From Brevundimonas sp. MYb52 (GTDB taxonomy: Bacteria; Pseudomonadota; Alphaproteobacteria; Caulobacterales; Caulobacteraceae): 64,000 nucleotides of DNA. Where the stretch lies: assembly GCF_002979535.1 (NCBI RefSeq), contig NZ_PCPB01000011.1, positions 51,240 through 115,239 on the forward strand, read 5' to 3'. A model generated the notes under the pieces. That model did no database searches and was not told where the DNA came from. It worked only from the letters and a program-made list of their open reading frames with translations. Both the position numbers and the translations under genes were made by a program. Of the stretch, positions 33,640-43,210 are shown piece after piece. Position 1 is the stretch's first letter. Each line of letters starts with the position of its first letter.

Positions 33640-36221
33640 CAGCCGGCCACCAGATTGACGATACGGTCGGGCACCACGATCACCTTGCGGATGCTGAGGT
33701 TGTTGGCGGCAAGGTAGGCCTGAACCGTCGGGTTGGCGAGGGCGGCGGCCTCGACCGTCGCATTGTCCGAGCCGCGCGGCAGGACGACCTCGCCGCGGCG
33801 CTTGCCGCCGATCTGAACGGGCAGGACGACCTCGTCGTCGGCGGCCAGGGCCGCGTCGAAGACGGGCCAGGGCGCGTCCAGAACCATGCCCTCCTCGCCC
33901 AGACGCGCCCAGGCTTCTTCGGCCAGGTGGGGGGTGAAGGGGGCGATCAGGCGGGCCAGGGTGCTGAGGGCGATCTTCCTGGCCTCGCCGCCCGCCTTGT
34001 CGTGCTGACGAATGGTCGCCAGGAAGGCGTAGAGCTTGGCGATGGCCGAGTTGAAGCGGAAGCCCTCGACGCCCTCGCTGACCGCCTTGATGGTCTTGTG
34101 CGTCTCGCGGACCAGGCTGGCGTCCACATCGGGGTTGGCCGGGGCGGCGGCGTCAAAGCCGTCGAACTCGGTCCAGACGCGCTGGACGAAGCGGCTGGCG
34201 CCCTCGACGCCGCCGGCCGACCACTGGACGTCACGCTCGGGCGGGCTGTCGGACAGGACGAACAGGCGGCCGGCGTCGACGCCATAGGCCTCGATGATGT
34301 CCTGGGGCGCGACCACGTTCTTCTTGGACTTGGACATCTTCTCGATGTCGCCGATCGTCACGGCGGCGCCGTTGGACAGGCGGGTGGCGACGCGCTGGCC
34401 GTCCACCGTTTCGATGCGCACGTCCGACGGCTCGACCCAGCGCGGTTTGCCGCTGGCCTCATGGCCTTCGTAATAGGTCTCGTGGACCACCATGCCCTGG
34501 GTGAACAGGCCGGCGAAGGGCTCCTTCACGTCCATCAGGCCGGCGTCCGACAGGGCGCGGGTGATGAAGCGGGCGTAGAGCAGGTGCAGAACCGCGTGTT
34601 CGACGCCGCCGATATACTGGTCGACCGGCAACCAGCGCGCGGCGGCGGCCTTGTTGATCGGCTCGTCGGCCTTGGGGTCGGCGAAGCGGGCGAAATACCA
34701 GCTGGAATCGACGAAGGTGTCGAGCGTATCCGTTTCGCGACGGGCCGCGCCGCCGCAGGTCGGGCAGTTGACGTGCTTCCAGGTCGGATGACGGTCCAGA
34801 GGGTTGCCCGGCACGTCGAAGGTCACGTCCTTGGGCAGTTCGACCGGCAACTGGTCGGCGGGAACCGCGACGGGGCCGCAGGTCTCGCAGTGGATGATGG
34901 GGATGGGGCAGCCCCAGTAGCGCTGACGGCTGACGCCCCAGTCGCGCAGGCGATAGATGGTCTTGGCCTCGCCCTGATCCGCCGCCTCGATGCGGGCGAT
35001 GGCCTCGGCCTTGGCGGCCTCGATGTCCAGGCCGTTCAGGAAGTCTGAATGGAAGATGGAGCCAGGGCCGGTATAGGCCTCGGTTCCCACGACGAAGTCG
35101 TCATCGGCGCCTTCGGGGCGGACGACGGGGATCACCGGCAGGTCGTATTTGCGGGCGAAGTCCAGGTCGCGCTGATCGTGGGCCGGGCAGGCGAAGATGG
35201 CGCCCGTGCCGTATTCCGACAGGATGAAGTTGGCGATCCAGACCGGCACCTCGGCCCCGGTGAAGGGATGGACGACCTTCAGACCCGTGTCCCAGCCGAT
35301 CTTTTCGGCCTGTTCGATCTCGGCCTGGCTGGCGCCGCCCTTGCGGCATTCGGCGACGAAGGCGGCGATCTCGGGGTTGGCGTCGGCCAACTGCTTCGAG
35401 ATGGGGTGGTCGGGAGCCAGGCCGACGAAGCTGGCGCCGAACAGGGTGTCGGGGCGGGTCGTATAGACCTCGACGCCTTCATGACCGGCGGGCGCCGCGT
35501 TGGGGGCGAAGGTCCAGGTCATCTGCAGACCCTTGGAGCGGCCGATCCAGTTTTCCTGCATCAGGCGGACCTTGTCGGGCCAGCGGCCTTCCAGCTCGGA
35601 CAGGCCGTCGATCAGATCATCCGCATACTGAGTAATGCGCAGGAACCATTGGTTCAGCTTGCGCTTCTCGACCACGGCGCCCGAGCGCCAGCCGCGTCCG
35701 TCGATGACCTGTTCATTGGCCAGGACCGTATTGTCGACCGGGTCCCAGTTGACCACCCCGTCCTTGCGATAGACCAGACCGCGTTTGTACAGCTCCAGGA
35801 ACCAGGCCTGCTGCTTGCCGTAATAGGCCGGGTCGCAGGTGGCGAACTCGCGGCTCCAGTCCAGCGACAGGCCCAGCAGTTTCAACTGGTCGCGCATGGT
35901 GGCGATGTTGGACCAGGTCCAGTCGCCGGGGTGGACGCCGCGCTCCATGGCCGCGTTCTCGGCCGGCATGCCGAAGGCGTCCCAGCCCATGGGGTGCAGG
36001 ACGTCGTAGCCTTGCGCCCGCTTGTGGCGCGCCACCACGTCGCCCATCACATAGTTGCGGGCGTGGCCCATGTGGATGTTGCCCGACGGATAGGGGAACA
36101 TCTCGAGCACGTAATAGGTCGGACGGCCGGTGTCGGTGTTGGACACCGAAAAGGCGTCAGCGGCCGCCCAGCGGGCCTGCTGGCGGGGTTCGGCGGTCTT
36201 GGGCTCGTAACGAGTGGCCAC
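33639..36221 (-). CDS. leuS: Leucyl-tRNA synthetase
   Basis: 860 residues, normal length. HIGH motif [15 protein letters not shown] near residue 45, editing domain with the [10 protein letters not shown] region ([18 protein letters not shown]), a zinc-binding-type CPTCGG pair, and KMSKS in [16 protein letters not shown]. Charges tRNA-Leu. First of the leuS-lptE-holA group after the DUF3576 lipoprotein. Confidence 0.96.
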   Translation of the reverse strand: MATRYEPKTAEPRQQARWAAADAFSVSNTDTGRPTYYVLEMFPYPSGNIHMGHARNYVMGDVVARHKRAQGYDVLHPMGWDAFGMPAENAAMERGVHPGDWTWSNIATMRDQLKLLGLSLDWSREFATCDPAYYGKQQAWFLELYKRGLVYRKDGVVNWDPVDNTVLANEQVIDGRGWRSGAVVEKRKLNQWFLRITQYADDLIDGLSELEGRWPDKVRLMQENWIGRSKGLQMTWTFAPNAAPAGHEGVEVYTTRPDTLFGASFVGLAPDHPISKQLADANPEIAAFVAECRKGGASQAEIEQAEKIGWDTGLKVVHPFTGAEVPVWIANFILSEYGTGAIFACPAHDQRDLDFARKYDLPVIPVVRPEGADDDFVVGTEAYTGPGSIFHSDFLNGLDIEAAKAEAIARIEAADQGEAKTIYRLRDWGVSRQRYWGCPIPIIHCETCGPVAVPADQLPVELPKDVTFDVPGNPLDRHPTWKHVNCPTCGGAARRETDTLDTFVDSSWYFARFADPKADEPINKAAAARWLPVDQYIGGVEHAVLHLLYARFITRALSDAGLMDVKEPFAGLFTQGMVVHETYYEGHEASGKPRWVEPSDVRIETVDGQRVATRLSNGAAVTIGDIEKMSKSKKNVVAPQDIIEAYGVDAGRLFVLSDSPPERDVQWSAGGVEGASRFVQRVWTEFDGFDAAAPANPDVDASLVRETHKTIKAVSEGVEGFRFNSAIAKLYAFLATIRQHDKAGGEARKIALSTLARLIAPFTPHLAEEAWARLGEEGMVLDAPWPVFDAALAADDEVVLPVQIGGKRRGEVVLPRGSDNATVEAAALANPTVQAYLAANNLSIRKVIVVPDRIVNLVAG

Positions 36222-36235
36222 GGCGTATCCTGAGG

Positions 36236-36263
36236 TATCGCCTCAGGCGCGAAGCTTGAGGCG
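36236..36263. repeat. Degenerate 3'-end-type element upstream of leuS
   Basis: Starts TATCGCCTCAGGCGCG and ends GCTTGAGGCG. It resembles the 3'-end family but lies between a minus-strand stop (36305) and start (36221), and its orientation is opposite to the rule. Weak copy. Confidence 0.35.
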
Positions 36264-36304
36264 GCCCTGAGGTCTGCGTTGGGGTGGCGGGTGAAGGGCG
36301 GCTC

Positions 36305-36751
36305 TTAGCGAGCCGCGTTGGCGAGGTTGAGCTGACGCGCGCGGGTCAGGATGGCGTTTTCCAGATCGGTTTCCGTCTGGGCCGCGACCGGGGCGGCGGT
36401 CCAGGCGCCGGCGGCGTCCTTGACTTCCTTGGTCACCGAGACGTTCAGGGCGTCGGCGCGCAGGCGGCGGTCCAGGATGAAGACGGTGGCCTTGAAGCGC
36501 TCGTTCGGCGCCTGCGGATTGACGTACCAGTCATAGTTGACCACGCCGCCCCACGGATCGGCGTTGGCCAGGGGCATGAAGGCCAGGGTGTCCAGGGTGG
36601 CGCGCCACAGATAGGCGTTCACGCCGATGCCCAGCTGGGCGTCGGCCTTGGGGGCTTTTTCCTTGCTGCCGACGAAAGGCAGGCTGGAGCAACCGCCCAG
36701 CAGCAGTCCCGACGCGATCAGGGCGACCGCAGCGCCGCGAACAAATGCCAT
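36305..36751 (-). CDS. DUF3576 lipoprotein
   Basis: 148 residues from the ATG at 36751, behind GGAG. Signal MAFVRGAAVALIASGLLLGG ends in a lipobox Cys (LGGC). The mature part has the DUF3576 core: GIGVNAYLWRATLDTLAFMP, WGGVVNYDWYVNP and VFILDRRLRADALNVSV. An outer-membrane-associated lipoprotein family of unknown function, commonly next to leuS-lptE in alphaproteobacteria, suggesting an envelope role. Confidence 0.83.
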   Translation of the reverse strand: MAFVRGAAVALIASGLLLGGCSSLPFVGSKEKAPKADAQLGIGVNAYLWRATLDTLAFMPLANADPWGGVVNYDWYVNPQAPNERFKATVFILDRRLRADALNVSVTKEVKDAAGAWTAAPVAAQTETDLENAILTRARQLNLANAAR

Positions 36752-37084
36752 TCCGAGGTCTCCGTAAAGGTTCGAGGTCGAGCCGCAGAGCGGACCTTGG
36801 GACGCGTGCGCCCGTCGATCCGCGCACGCCTGCGCCGCAGCCACGCTCTATAACACGGGCGAAAGGGGCGATGACAAGGCGAACCGATGTTCGAGCGGCG
36901 CTAAGTCGACTTATTGGCGTGGTGTCAGCGCCACAGCACCCGCAAGAGTCGTGCGGAACGACCTGTGGATGACTACGTTCCGTTGACCGGGTGGACCAGC
37001 GGTGTCTAATCGCTGTGTTCTTGAGCTTCGGCTCGGGTTCAGGAAACAAGGATCGGCGCTCAAGCCGGTCTCAAGGGTTGGAAG
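36752..37084. other. Divergent promoter region
   Basis: 333 bp between the DUF3576 gene and the NtrZ-like gene. It contains the palindrome AAGTCGACTT (36903-36912), a DnaA-box-like TCATCCACA on the minus strand (36972-36964) and a small GAGC-TTCG-GCTC hairpin (about 37023-37034). No ORF is convincing. Confidence 0.4.
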
Positions 37085-37480
37085 ATGCGTTTCGTTGCGA
37101 TCATCGCTGCGACTGTGGGAGCCCTGGCTATCGCCGGGACGGCTCATGACGCTTCGGCCCAGACCCGTCGCGCGCCCGCCGTCTCCCTGACCGAAGCCGC
37201 CCAAGCCTCGCATTCCACGCCTGCGCCGCAGCGTCGCGGCCTGCGTTGGAACGACAGCGGCCGTTGGGGCCTGAACTTCAACCTGAACCAGCCCGTCGGC
37301 CGTGAAACTGACTGGGGCGATGTCGAGGCGGGCGCCTATTACCGCCTCAGCCCGCGTCTGCGCGTCGGCGCCGCCGCCAACCTGGCTTCGCCCGAGATCG
37401 ACCCGGCCCGCGCCCCCGAAAGCGCCGCCGACCGCCGCGCCGCGCCGCGCGTGCGTCTGGAAACCATCTTCAAGTTCTGA
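37085..37480 (+). CDS. NtrZ-like periplasmic protein
   Basis: 131 residues with a cleavable signal peptide (MRFVAIIAATVGALAIAGTA, then HDASAQ). The mature domain RWGLNFNLNQPVGRE...WGDVEAGAYYRLSPRLRVGAA ends RLETIFKF, the beta-strand pattern I associate with the NtrZ family, which in Caulobacter modulates the NtrY sensor kinase from the periplasm. Family assignment is from memory of the pattern and could be wrong; no ntr genes are nearby. Confidence 0.6.
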   Translation: MRFVAIIAATVGALAIAGTAHDASAQTRRAPAVSLTEAAQASHSTPAPQRRGLRWNDSGRWGLNFNLNQPVGRETDWGDVEAGAYYRLSPRLRVGAAANLASPEIDPARAPESAADRRAAPRVRLETIFKF

Positions 37481-37490
37481 TCGCGCGACC

Positions 37491-38132
37491 TCAGGGTCCG
37501 AAGGCGGTCTGCACGGCGTCCACGCCCGCGATCCCGCACGCGCCTGATCCGATCAGGTCCGCGACATTGACCGCGCTGATTCCGCCCAGGGCGTAGGCGG
37601 GGCAGGGGGCAAGGGCCGCCAAGGCCTTGAAGCCCTCTATCCCCAATGCCGCCTTGGCCGCCGAAGCGCCGCCCGCCGGAAATACCGGCGACAGGACCAG
37701 GGCGTCCAGATCGCGCGCGCTCTTGATCGCTTCCGGCGAATGGGCGGCGCCGGTCAGCAGCCAGTCGGGCCGTCGTCCTGAAAGGGCGTAGGCCGCCGAC
37801 AGGGCCCGTTCGGGCAGGTGCACGCCGTCCGCCTCGATCCGCTCGGCCAGGTCGGCGTCCAGCCCGACCAGAAGGCGCACCCCGGCCGCCTTCGTCGCCG
37901 CCCGCAGCCGCTGGCCCTTCTGCAGGGCGTCGGCTGCGCCGAACGGTCGGAACACCACGCCCGCGCCGGCCGGCAGACGGGCCGCCGTTTCCCACGGCCG
38001 AGGCGTGCGCGTCGGGTCGGTGAAGAAGAGCAGGGGCGGCAGGGCGTGTTTCGACGGGCTGACAGCCGTCGCCGCACGGGCTAGAGCCGTCGCCGTCTCC
38101 CACAGCGTGCGCGCGTCCTCGGACAGGGTCAT
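37491..38132 (-). CDS. ThiE/TenI-like thiamine phosphate synthase-family protein
   Basis: 213 residues from the ATG at 38132. TIM barrel of the TMP-TENI family: GLDADLAERIEADGVHLPER (the HL motif), VLSPVFPAGGASAAKAALGI, and ALGGISAVNVADLIGSGACGIAG. Residues for full ThiE catalysis are only partly recognisable, so it could be TenI-like. Its start codon overlaps the yggS start on the opposite strand. Confidence 0.75.
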   Translation of the reverse strand: MTLSEDARTLWETATALARAATAVSPSKHALPPLLFFTDPTRTPRPWETAARLPAGAGVVFRPFGAADALQKGQRLRAATKAAGVRLLVGLDADLAERIEADGVHLPERALSAAYALSGRRPDWLLTGAAHSPEAIKSARDLDALVLSPVFPAGGASAAKAALGIEGFKALAALAPCPAYALGGISAVNVADLIGSGACGIAGVDAVQTAFGP

Positions 38133-38841
38133 GACCGCCTCTAATCCCGCTTCCGTCGTTCCGTCCATCCATGATCGCTTCGTCGCCGTGCGGGCGCGCA
38201 TCCGGTCGGCCTGCGTCGCGGCGGGCGGCGATCCGGTCTCGGTCGTGCTAACCGCCGTGTCCAAGACCCAGCCGGATGAGGCGCTTGAAGCGGCTCTGGC
38301 CACGGGTCAGCGCGTCTTCGGCGAAAACCGGGTGCAGGAGGCGCAGGCGCACTGGGCCGGGCGCCGCGCCGCCTTCCCCGATCTGGAGCTTCGCCTGATC
38401 GGCCCCCTGCAGACCAACAAGGCGGTCGAGGCGGTGGAGTTGTTCGACGTGATCGAGACCCTGGACCGCGAAAAGCTGGCGGCGGCCCTGGCCATGGCGA
38501 TGCAGAAGACGGGCCGCCGTCCGCGCGTCCTGGTCCAGGTCAATACCGGCGCCGAGCCGCAGAAGGCCGGGGTCTTGCCTGAAGACGCCGACGCCCTGAT
38601 CGCCGCCGCCCGCGACGGCCACGGCCTGAACGTCGAGGGCGTGATGTGCATTCCTCCGGCGGACGAAGCGCCTGAACCCCATTTCAAGCTGCTGGCCGAG
38701 ATCGCCGCCCGAAACGGTCTGTCGGTTCTGTCGATGGGCATGAGCGGGGACTATGAAACCGCTATTTTCAGTGGCGCGACTCATGTTCGGGTCGGTTCGG
38801 CCCTGTTCGGGGAACGAATTGCGCCTCTAAAGCCCTCTTAA
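38131..38841 (+). CDS. YggS-family PLP homeostasis protein
   Basis: 236 residues from the ATG at 38131, which shares the palindrome CATG with the thiE-like start. Contains VLTAVSKTQPDEALEAAL (Lys in SK binds PLP), RVFGENRVQEA, LIGPLQTNK and the closing LSMGMSGDYETAIFSGATHV...GSALFGER. PLP-binding protein that buffers vitamin B6 and affects amino-acid metabolism. Confidence 0.9.
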   Translation: MTASNPASVVPSIHDRFVAVRARIRSACVAAGGDPVSVVLTAVSKTQPDEALEAALATGQRVFGENRVQEAQAHWAGRRAAFPDLELRLIGPLQTNKAVEAVELFDVIETLDREKLAAALAMAMQKTGRRPRVLVQVNTGAEPQKAGVLPEDADALIAAARDGHGLNVEGVMCIPPADEAPEPHFKLLAEIAARNGLSVLSMGMSGDYETAIFSGATHVRVGSALFGERIAPLKPS

Positions 38842-38899
38842 AGCGATGAAATAGCGGAGCGCCCTTGGCGAACCCCTCAAGCCTCGCCATTCTCTACCC

Positions 38900-39586
38900 A
38901 TGCCGACGCCCAAGACCATCCTGATCATCGACGACGACGACGACCTGCGCGAGGCCTTGGCCGAGCAGCTGGCCCTGCACGAGGAGTTTCGTCCCGTCCA
39001 GGCCTCCACCGCCACCGACGGGGTGCGTCAGGCGCGGGAGGTTCGCGCCGACCTGATCCTGCTGGACGTCGACCTGCCCGACATGGACGGTCGCGAGGCC
39101 TGTCGCCTGATCCGCAAGGCGGGCGTCTCGACCCCGGTCATCATGCTGACGGCCCAGTCCTCGGATTCCGACGCCATTCTCGGCCTCGACTCGGGGGCCA
39201 ACGACTACGTCACCAAGCCCTTCCGCTTCGCCGTCCTTCTGGCCCGCATCCGCGCCCACCTGCGCAGCCACGAGCAGTCCGAGGACGCGGTCTTCCAGAT
39301 CGGCCCCTACGAGTTCCGCCCCGCGTCGAAGATGATGCTGGACGACAAGGGCAAGAAGGTCCGGCTGACGGAAAAAGAGACCAACATCCTCAAATACCTC
39401 TATCGCGCCGGGGCCAAGCCGGTGTCGCGCGAAGAGCTGCTGACCGAGGTCTGGGGCTATAACGCCGGGGTCACCACCCACACCTTGGAAACCCACATCT
39501 ATCGCCTGCGTCAGAAGATCGAGCCCGAGCCCGGTCAGGCGCGCCTGCTGCTGACCGACGCGGGCGGCTACCGCCTGCAACCCTGA
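38900..39586 (+). CDS. OmpR/PhoB-family response regulator
   Basis: 228 residues. Receiver domain with acidic pocket DDDDD (about 11-15), phosphoacceptor Asp in LILLDVDLPDMDG (about residue 57), Thr/Lys in MLTAQSSD and YVTKPF. The C-terminal winged helix has KKVRLTEKETNILKYL and THTLETHIYRLRQKIE. No histidine kinase is adjacent, so it is an orphan here; target genes unknown. Confidence 0.88.
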   Translation: MPTPKTILIIDDDDDLREALAEQLALHEEFRPVQASTATDGVRQAREVRADLILLDVDLPDMDGREACRLIRKAGVSTPVIMLTAQSSDSDAILGLDSGANDYVTKPFRFAVLLARIRAHLRSHEQSEDAVFQIGPYEFRPASKMMLDDKGKKVRLTEKETNILKYLYRAGAKPVSREELLTEVWGYNAGVTTHTLETHIYRLRQKIEPEPGQARLLLTDAGGYRLQP

Positions 39587-39593
39587 GGGCAGG

Positions 39594-40517
39594 ATGAGCG
39601 AGCGTCGTCCGACCCCGCCTCTGGTGGCGCTTCGGGCGTTCGACGCCGCCGCCCGCCTGGGCAGCTTCCGCGAGGCCGCCGAGGAGCTGGGCGTCACCCC
39701 CGGCGCCGTCAGCCGCCATATCAAGGCGCTGGAGATGCGGCTGGGCCTGCGTCTGTTCGACCGCTTCAACCGCTCGGTGGTCCTGACCGCCGACGGTCGC
39801 CGTCTGGCCCAGGGTGTGGCCGACGCCTTCGAACGGCTGGAAAGCGCGCTGGAGGCCGTGCGGCCGGGGCGCAGCCGCCAGCTGAGGATTTCGGCCCTGC
39901 CGTCGCTGGCGGGCAAGTGGTTGTCGCCGCGCCTGCACCGTTTCAGCGAGGACAATCCCGACCTGGATCTGATCGTCTTCGCCGAGGACCGCATCGCCGA
40001 CCTGTCGAACGGCGAGGCCGACGTGGCGCTTCGTTATGGCGAAGGCCCCTATCCGGGCCAGACGGCGCGTCGGTTGATGAGCGAACGCCTGATCCCGGTC
40101 TGCGCCCCGTCGCTGGCGGCGGCGCGCAAGGTCAACACCCCAGCCGACCTGCTGGACGTCGTCCTGATCCACGAGACCTGGCACGATATGCCCTATTCGG
40201 ACCGCATGGGCTGGAAGGCCTGGTTCGAGAGCGCGGGCGTTGCGGACCCCCGCGTCAACCACCTGCGCGGTCCGGTCTTCAGCCATAGCCATCTGGCGCT
40301 GGAGGCTGCCCTGTCGGGACGCGGCGTGGCCCTGACCTCGGCGCCTCTGGCCGCCGACGACCTGAGGGAGGGGCGGCTGATCCAGCCGGTCGATCACGCC
40401 CTGACCAACGACCTGGCCTACTGGGCCGTGGTCCTGCCCGAGCGCGCCGACGAGCCCAAGCTGCGCCGCTTCCTTAGCTGGATCGAGGCCGAGGCCCACG
40501 CTGATCCGATCGAGTGA
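39594..40517 (+). CDS. LysR-family regulator (GcvA-like)
   Basis: 307 residues. N-terminal HTH (LVALRAFDAAARLGSFREAA, then ELGVTPGAVSRHIKALE) and a two-lobed effector domain from about 95. The sequence pattern RHIKALE with PPLVALRAFDAAARLGSF is typical of the GcvA subgroup. Eight bases after the response regulator, so probably co-transcribed. No divergent metabolic target gene is present. Confidence 0.85.
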   Translation: MSERRPTPPLVALRAFDAAARLGSFREAAEELGVTPGAVSRHIKALEMRLGLRLFDRFNRSVVLTADGRRLAQGVADAFERLESALEAVRPGRSRQLRISALPSLAGKWLSPRLHRFSEDNPDLDLIVFAEDRIADLSNGEADVALRYGEGPYPGQTARRLMSERLIPVCAPSLAAARKVNTPADLLDVVLIHETWHDMPYSDRMGWKAWFESAGVADPRVNHLRGPVFSHSHLALEAALSGRGVALTSAPLAADDLREGRLIQPVDHALTNDLAYWAVVLPERADEPKLRRFLSWIEAEAHADPIE

Positions 40518-40617
40518 TTGAAACTCATCCGACCCGGCCTAACCGTGGTTTGTCCACAGGGGCTTTAGAGGCCATGTTCGAGGGGTTCGGATCTCCCCGC
40601 CGACAAGGAACCTCATC

Positions 40618-40740
40618 ATGAAACTCGTGCATCCCCGCGCCAACGCCCTCTCGTTCGAAGCCGTCGTCGTCTTCACCGGCAGCGTCACCCTGATCCTGCT
40701 GGGCGTCCTGGCCGGCGCCAAGCTGCTCGGCGCCGCCTAA
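40618..40740 (+). CDS. Small single-span membrane protein, 40 aa
   Basis: 40 residues, MKLVHPRANALSF followed by one hydrophobic helix of about 22 residues (from VVVF to LGVLAGAKLLG). AAGGAA seven bases upstream of the ATG is a good ribosome-binding site. Neighbouring genes end at 40517 and 40764. A DnaA-box-like TTGTCCACA is at 40550-40558. No known family recognised; small size makes this a moderate call. Confidence 0.55.
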   Translation: MKLVHPRANALSFEAVVVFTGSVTLILLGVLAGAKLLGAA

Positions 40741-40763
40741 AATCAGTCCAGGCTGAGCTCAGC

Positions 40764-41672
40764 TCAACGCGGGCGCCATTCGCTGAGAAGGGCGCCCGTG
40801 GCTCCATCCTCGAAGGCCAGCCGGTCCAGCCGCAGCGCGGCGACGCAGACCGGCCGGCTCTCGACGTCTCTCTGGACGCATTTCACGGCCTTGCCGTCGG
40901 CGAAGGTCGTCAGCCGCCCCTCGAGCCGCAGCGCATAGCCGCCCGGCGCCGGCGTCGGCGCGGTCCCTTTTTCTCCCCGAATGACATGGGCGTAGGCCTG
41001 GCCTTGACGCCGGCCCAGGCGCGAGCCGTCCGCCTCGACCACGGCCGCCAGCCCCGCCGTGCGTTCCGGCAGGTGCACGACTGGCGGAGGCGGCGCATCG
41101 GGGGCCGGCGTCTTGGCGGGCTTTGCCTTGTCGGTTTCGACCTTGGCCGCTTCGGGCGGCGCCGTCTCCACGGCTGCGGGGGCGGGACAGGAGTCCAGCC
41201 CGCTCCAGGGGCGCGCGATCCAGAAGCCTTCGATCGCATCCCATTGATCCAGGCTCGTTTCCGCGGCGGGCGCGACGCCGCCGGCCGCGATCCTGGCCTT
41301 CAGGTCCTCGGGCGTGACCGTCAGGGTCAGGCCGCCGTCGGAGTTGCGGACCAGACGCGGCAGGCCGGCGACGGCCGCGCCCTCGGCGCTGCTCGTCTCG
41401 CCGCCGCAGCCGAACGGCAGACGCACCGACACGGTCCGCCCATTGAGGGCCGCCTCGCGGGTCTGTCCATCGGCCAGGGCCGACCCGGCCTCGCTCAGGG
41501 CGGCCAGGACGGCGAAGCGGTTCAGGTTGCTGTCCAGCACGACCGTCGGCGAAGGGGCAGGAGCTGGCGCCGGCGCGCTCGTCGGCTCGGGCGGTCGCTG
41601 ACACCAGACCAGCAGGGGCAGGGCGGCGAGGACAGCGACAGGCGCGACGAGACGGGTCGTTGTGATCGGCAT
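40764..41672 (-). CDS. Exported proline-rich hypothetical protein
   Basis: 302 residues, secreted: MPITTTRLVAPVAVLAALPL then LVWC, which resembles a lipobox though Trp at -1 is unusual. Two regions: residues 45-150 (LNRFAVLAALSEAGSALADG, a conserved-looking Gly/Cys segment) and 215-302, joined by a Pro/Ala/Lys linker. Four or five cysteines suggest disulfides in the periplasm. Unknown function. Confidence 0.65.
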   Translation of the reverse strand: MPITTTRLVAPVAVLAALPLLVWCQRPPEPTSAPAPAPAPSPTVVLDSNLNRFAVLAALSEAGSALADGQTREAALNGRTVSVRLPFGCGGETSSAEGAAVAGLPRLVRNSDGGLTLTVTPEDLKARIAAGGVAPAAETSLDQWDAIEGFWIARPWSGLDSCPAPAAVETAPPEAAKVETDKAKPAKTPAPDAPPPPVVHLPERTAGLAAVVEADGSRLGRRQGQAYAHVIRGEKGTAPTPAPGGYALRLEGRLTTFADGKAVKCVQRDVESRPVCVAALRLDRLAFEDGATGALLSEWRPR

Positions 41673-41767
41673 GGAACCAGCCTAACACGAGAAACGCTGA
41701 AGGGCGCCCCTGGCCGAACAACCGGCATCCACAGCGGGGGCGAGGGCCGGGGAGGGTCCGCGCGCGC

Positions 41768-43201
41768 GTGACGCTGGATCAGATCATCGCACTCATCGTT
41801 CTGGTCGCCGTGGTCGGGTTGATGATCCACGGGCGCATGCGGTCGGACGTGGTGGCGCTCAGCGGCGCGGCGGCCCTGTTGCTGCTCGGCGTGGTGCGTC
41901 CGGTCGAGGTCCAGAGCGCCTTCGCCAGTCCCGCCGTCATCGCCCTGGCCGGCCTGTTCGTCATCGCCTACGCCATCGAACTGTCGGGCCTGCTGGGCCT
42001 GATGATCCGCAAGGCCACGGCCCTGTGTCAGCGGTTCGGCGCGGTGGGCATCTGGGCGGTGATCGGCCTGTGCGGCTCGGTCGGGGGCTTTTTGAACAAT
42101 ACGCCGGTGGTGGTCCTGGCTGCGCCGGTGGTGCGCGACATGGCCAAGTCGCTGAAGCTGTCGCCCAAGCGCTTCCTGATGCCGCTCAGCCATGTGACGG
42201 TGCTGGGCGGCCTGCTGACCCTGATCGGCACCTCGACCAATCTTCTGGTCAACGACATGGCCCGCAACGCCGGCCAGCCGGTCTTCAGCCTGTTCGAGAT
42301 CACCCCGGTCGGCCTGGTCATCGCCCTGGTCGGCGGGCTGTGGCTCTACTTTTTCGGCGCCCGTCAGCTGGGACGCACCGCCAGTCTGGATGAGGAGGCC
42401 GAGGCTGAACGCGAGCGGATCGAGGCCGAGGCGCGGGCCCAGGCCGAGGCTCAGGCGGCGGCCCGTCAGACGCGGCTCGGTCGCTGGCGTCTGCCCTTCG
42501 CCCTGCCGTCGCTGAGCGGGTTCGGCGAAAGCCGCAATCAGCGCGACGGCACCGGCGACGCCCATCTGGGCGATGTCGATCTCTATGCCTCGGCGGACCG
42601 GCCGCTGCAGTGGCGCCGTGCCCTGATCGCCCTGACGGTCTTCGTCCTGGTGGTGGCGGCGGCGGGTCTGGGGATCGCCCCCATCGCGGCGGCGGCCTTT
42701 GCGGGGGCCGTAGCCCTGATCCTGCTGGGGGTGCTGACCCCGGACGAGGCCTATTCGGGGCTCAAGCCCGACATCCTGCTGCTGATCGCCGGCATGGTGG
42801 TGGTCGGCACCGCCATCGAGGTGACGGGTCTGGCGGCCCAGGGCGCGGGCCTGCTGATCGAGGTGATCCGCCCGTTTGGGCCGCTGGGCGCCCTGATCGT
42901 CCTCTATGGCGTGACCCTGTTCGCGACGGAGCTTCTGTCCAACGCCACGGTGGCGGTGCTGGTGACGCCGATCGCGGTGGCCCTGGCCGAGAGCCTGGGC
43001 GTCGATCCGCGCCCCTTCCTGGTGGCGGTGATGATGGCCGCCTCGGCCGCCTTCGCCACGCCCTTCGGCTATCAGACCAACGTCCTCGTCTATCAGATGG
43101 GCGGTTACAGCTACCTGGACTTCGTCCGGGTGGGGCTGCCGCTGAACCTGATCACCTGGGCGGCGGCCATGGTCGCCATCCCCATCTTCTTCCCCTTCTG
43201 A
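41768..43201 (+). CDS. SLC13/DASS-family permease
   Basis: 477 residues from a GTG at 41768. Two halves each have the ArsB/NhaD-like transport fold: FLNNTPVVVLAAPVV and IGTSTNLLVNDMA in the first, LSNATVAVLVTPIAVALA and ATPFGYQTNVLVYQMGGYSY in the second, which are the SNT-type motifs of DASS carriers. The central linker (about 195-275) is charged (EAEAERERIEAEARAQAE) instead of two TrkA-C domains as in many relatives. Substrate unknown (dicarboxylate, sulfate or other anions). Confidence 0.8.
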   Translation: MTLDQIIALIVLVAVVGLMIHGRMRSDVVALSGAAALLLLGVVRPVEVQSAFASPAVIALAGLFVIAYAIELSGLLGLMIRKATALCQRFGAVGIWAVIGLCGSVGGFLNNTPVVVLAAPVVRDMAKSLKLSPKRFLMPLSHVTVLGGLLTLIGTSTNLLVNDMARNAGQPVFSLFEITPVGLVIALVGGLWLYFFGARQLGRTASLDEEAEAERERIEAEARAQAEAQAAARQTRLGRWRLPFALPSLSGFGESRNQRDGTGDAHLGDVDLYASADRPLQWRRALIALTVFVLVVAAAGLGIAPIAAAAFAGAVALILLGVLTPDEAYSGLKPDILLLIAGMVVVGTAIEVTGLAAQGAGLLIEVIRPFGPLGALIVLYGVTLFATELLSNATVAVLVTPIAVALAESLGVDPRPFLVAVMMAASAAFATPFGYQTNVLVYQMGGYSYLDFVRVGLPLNLITWAAAMVAIPIFFPF

Positions 43202-43210
43202 TCGCCGGGA

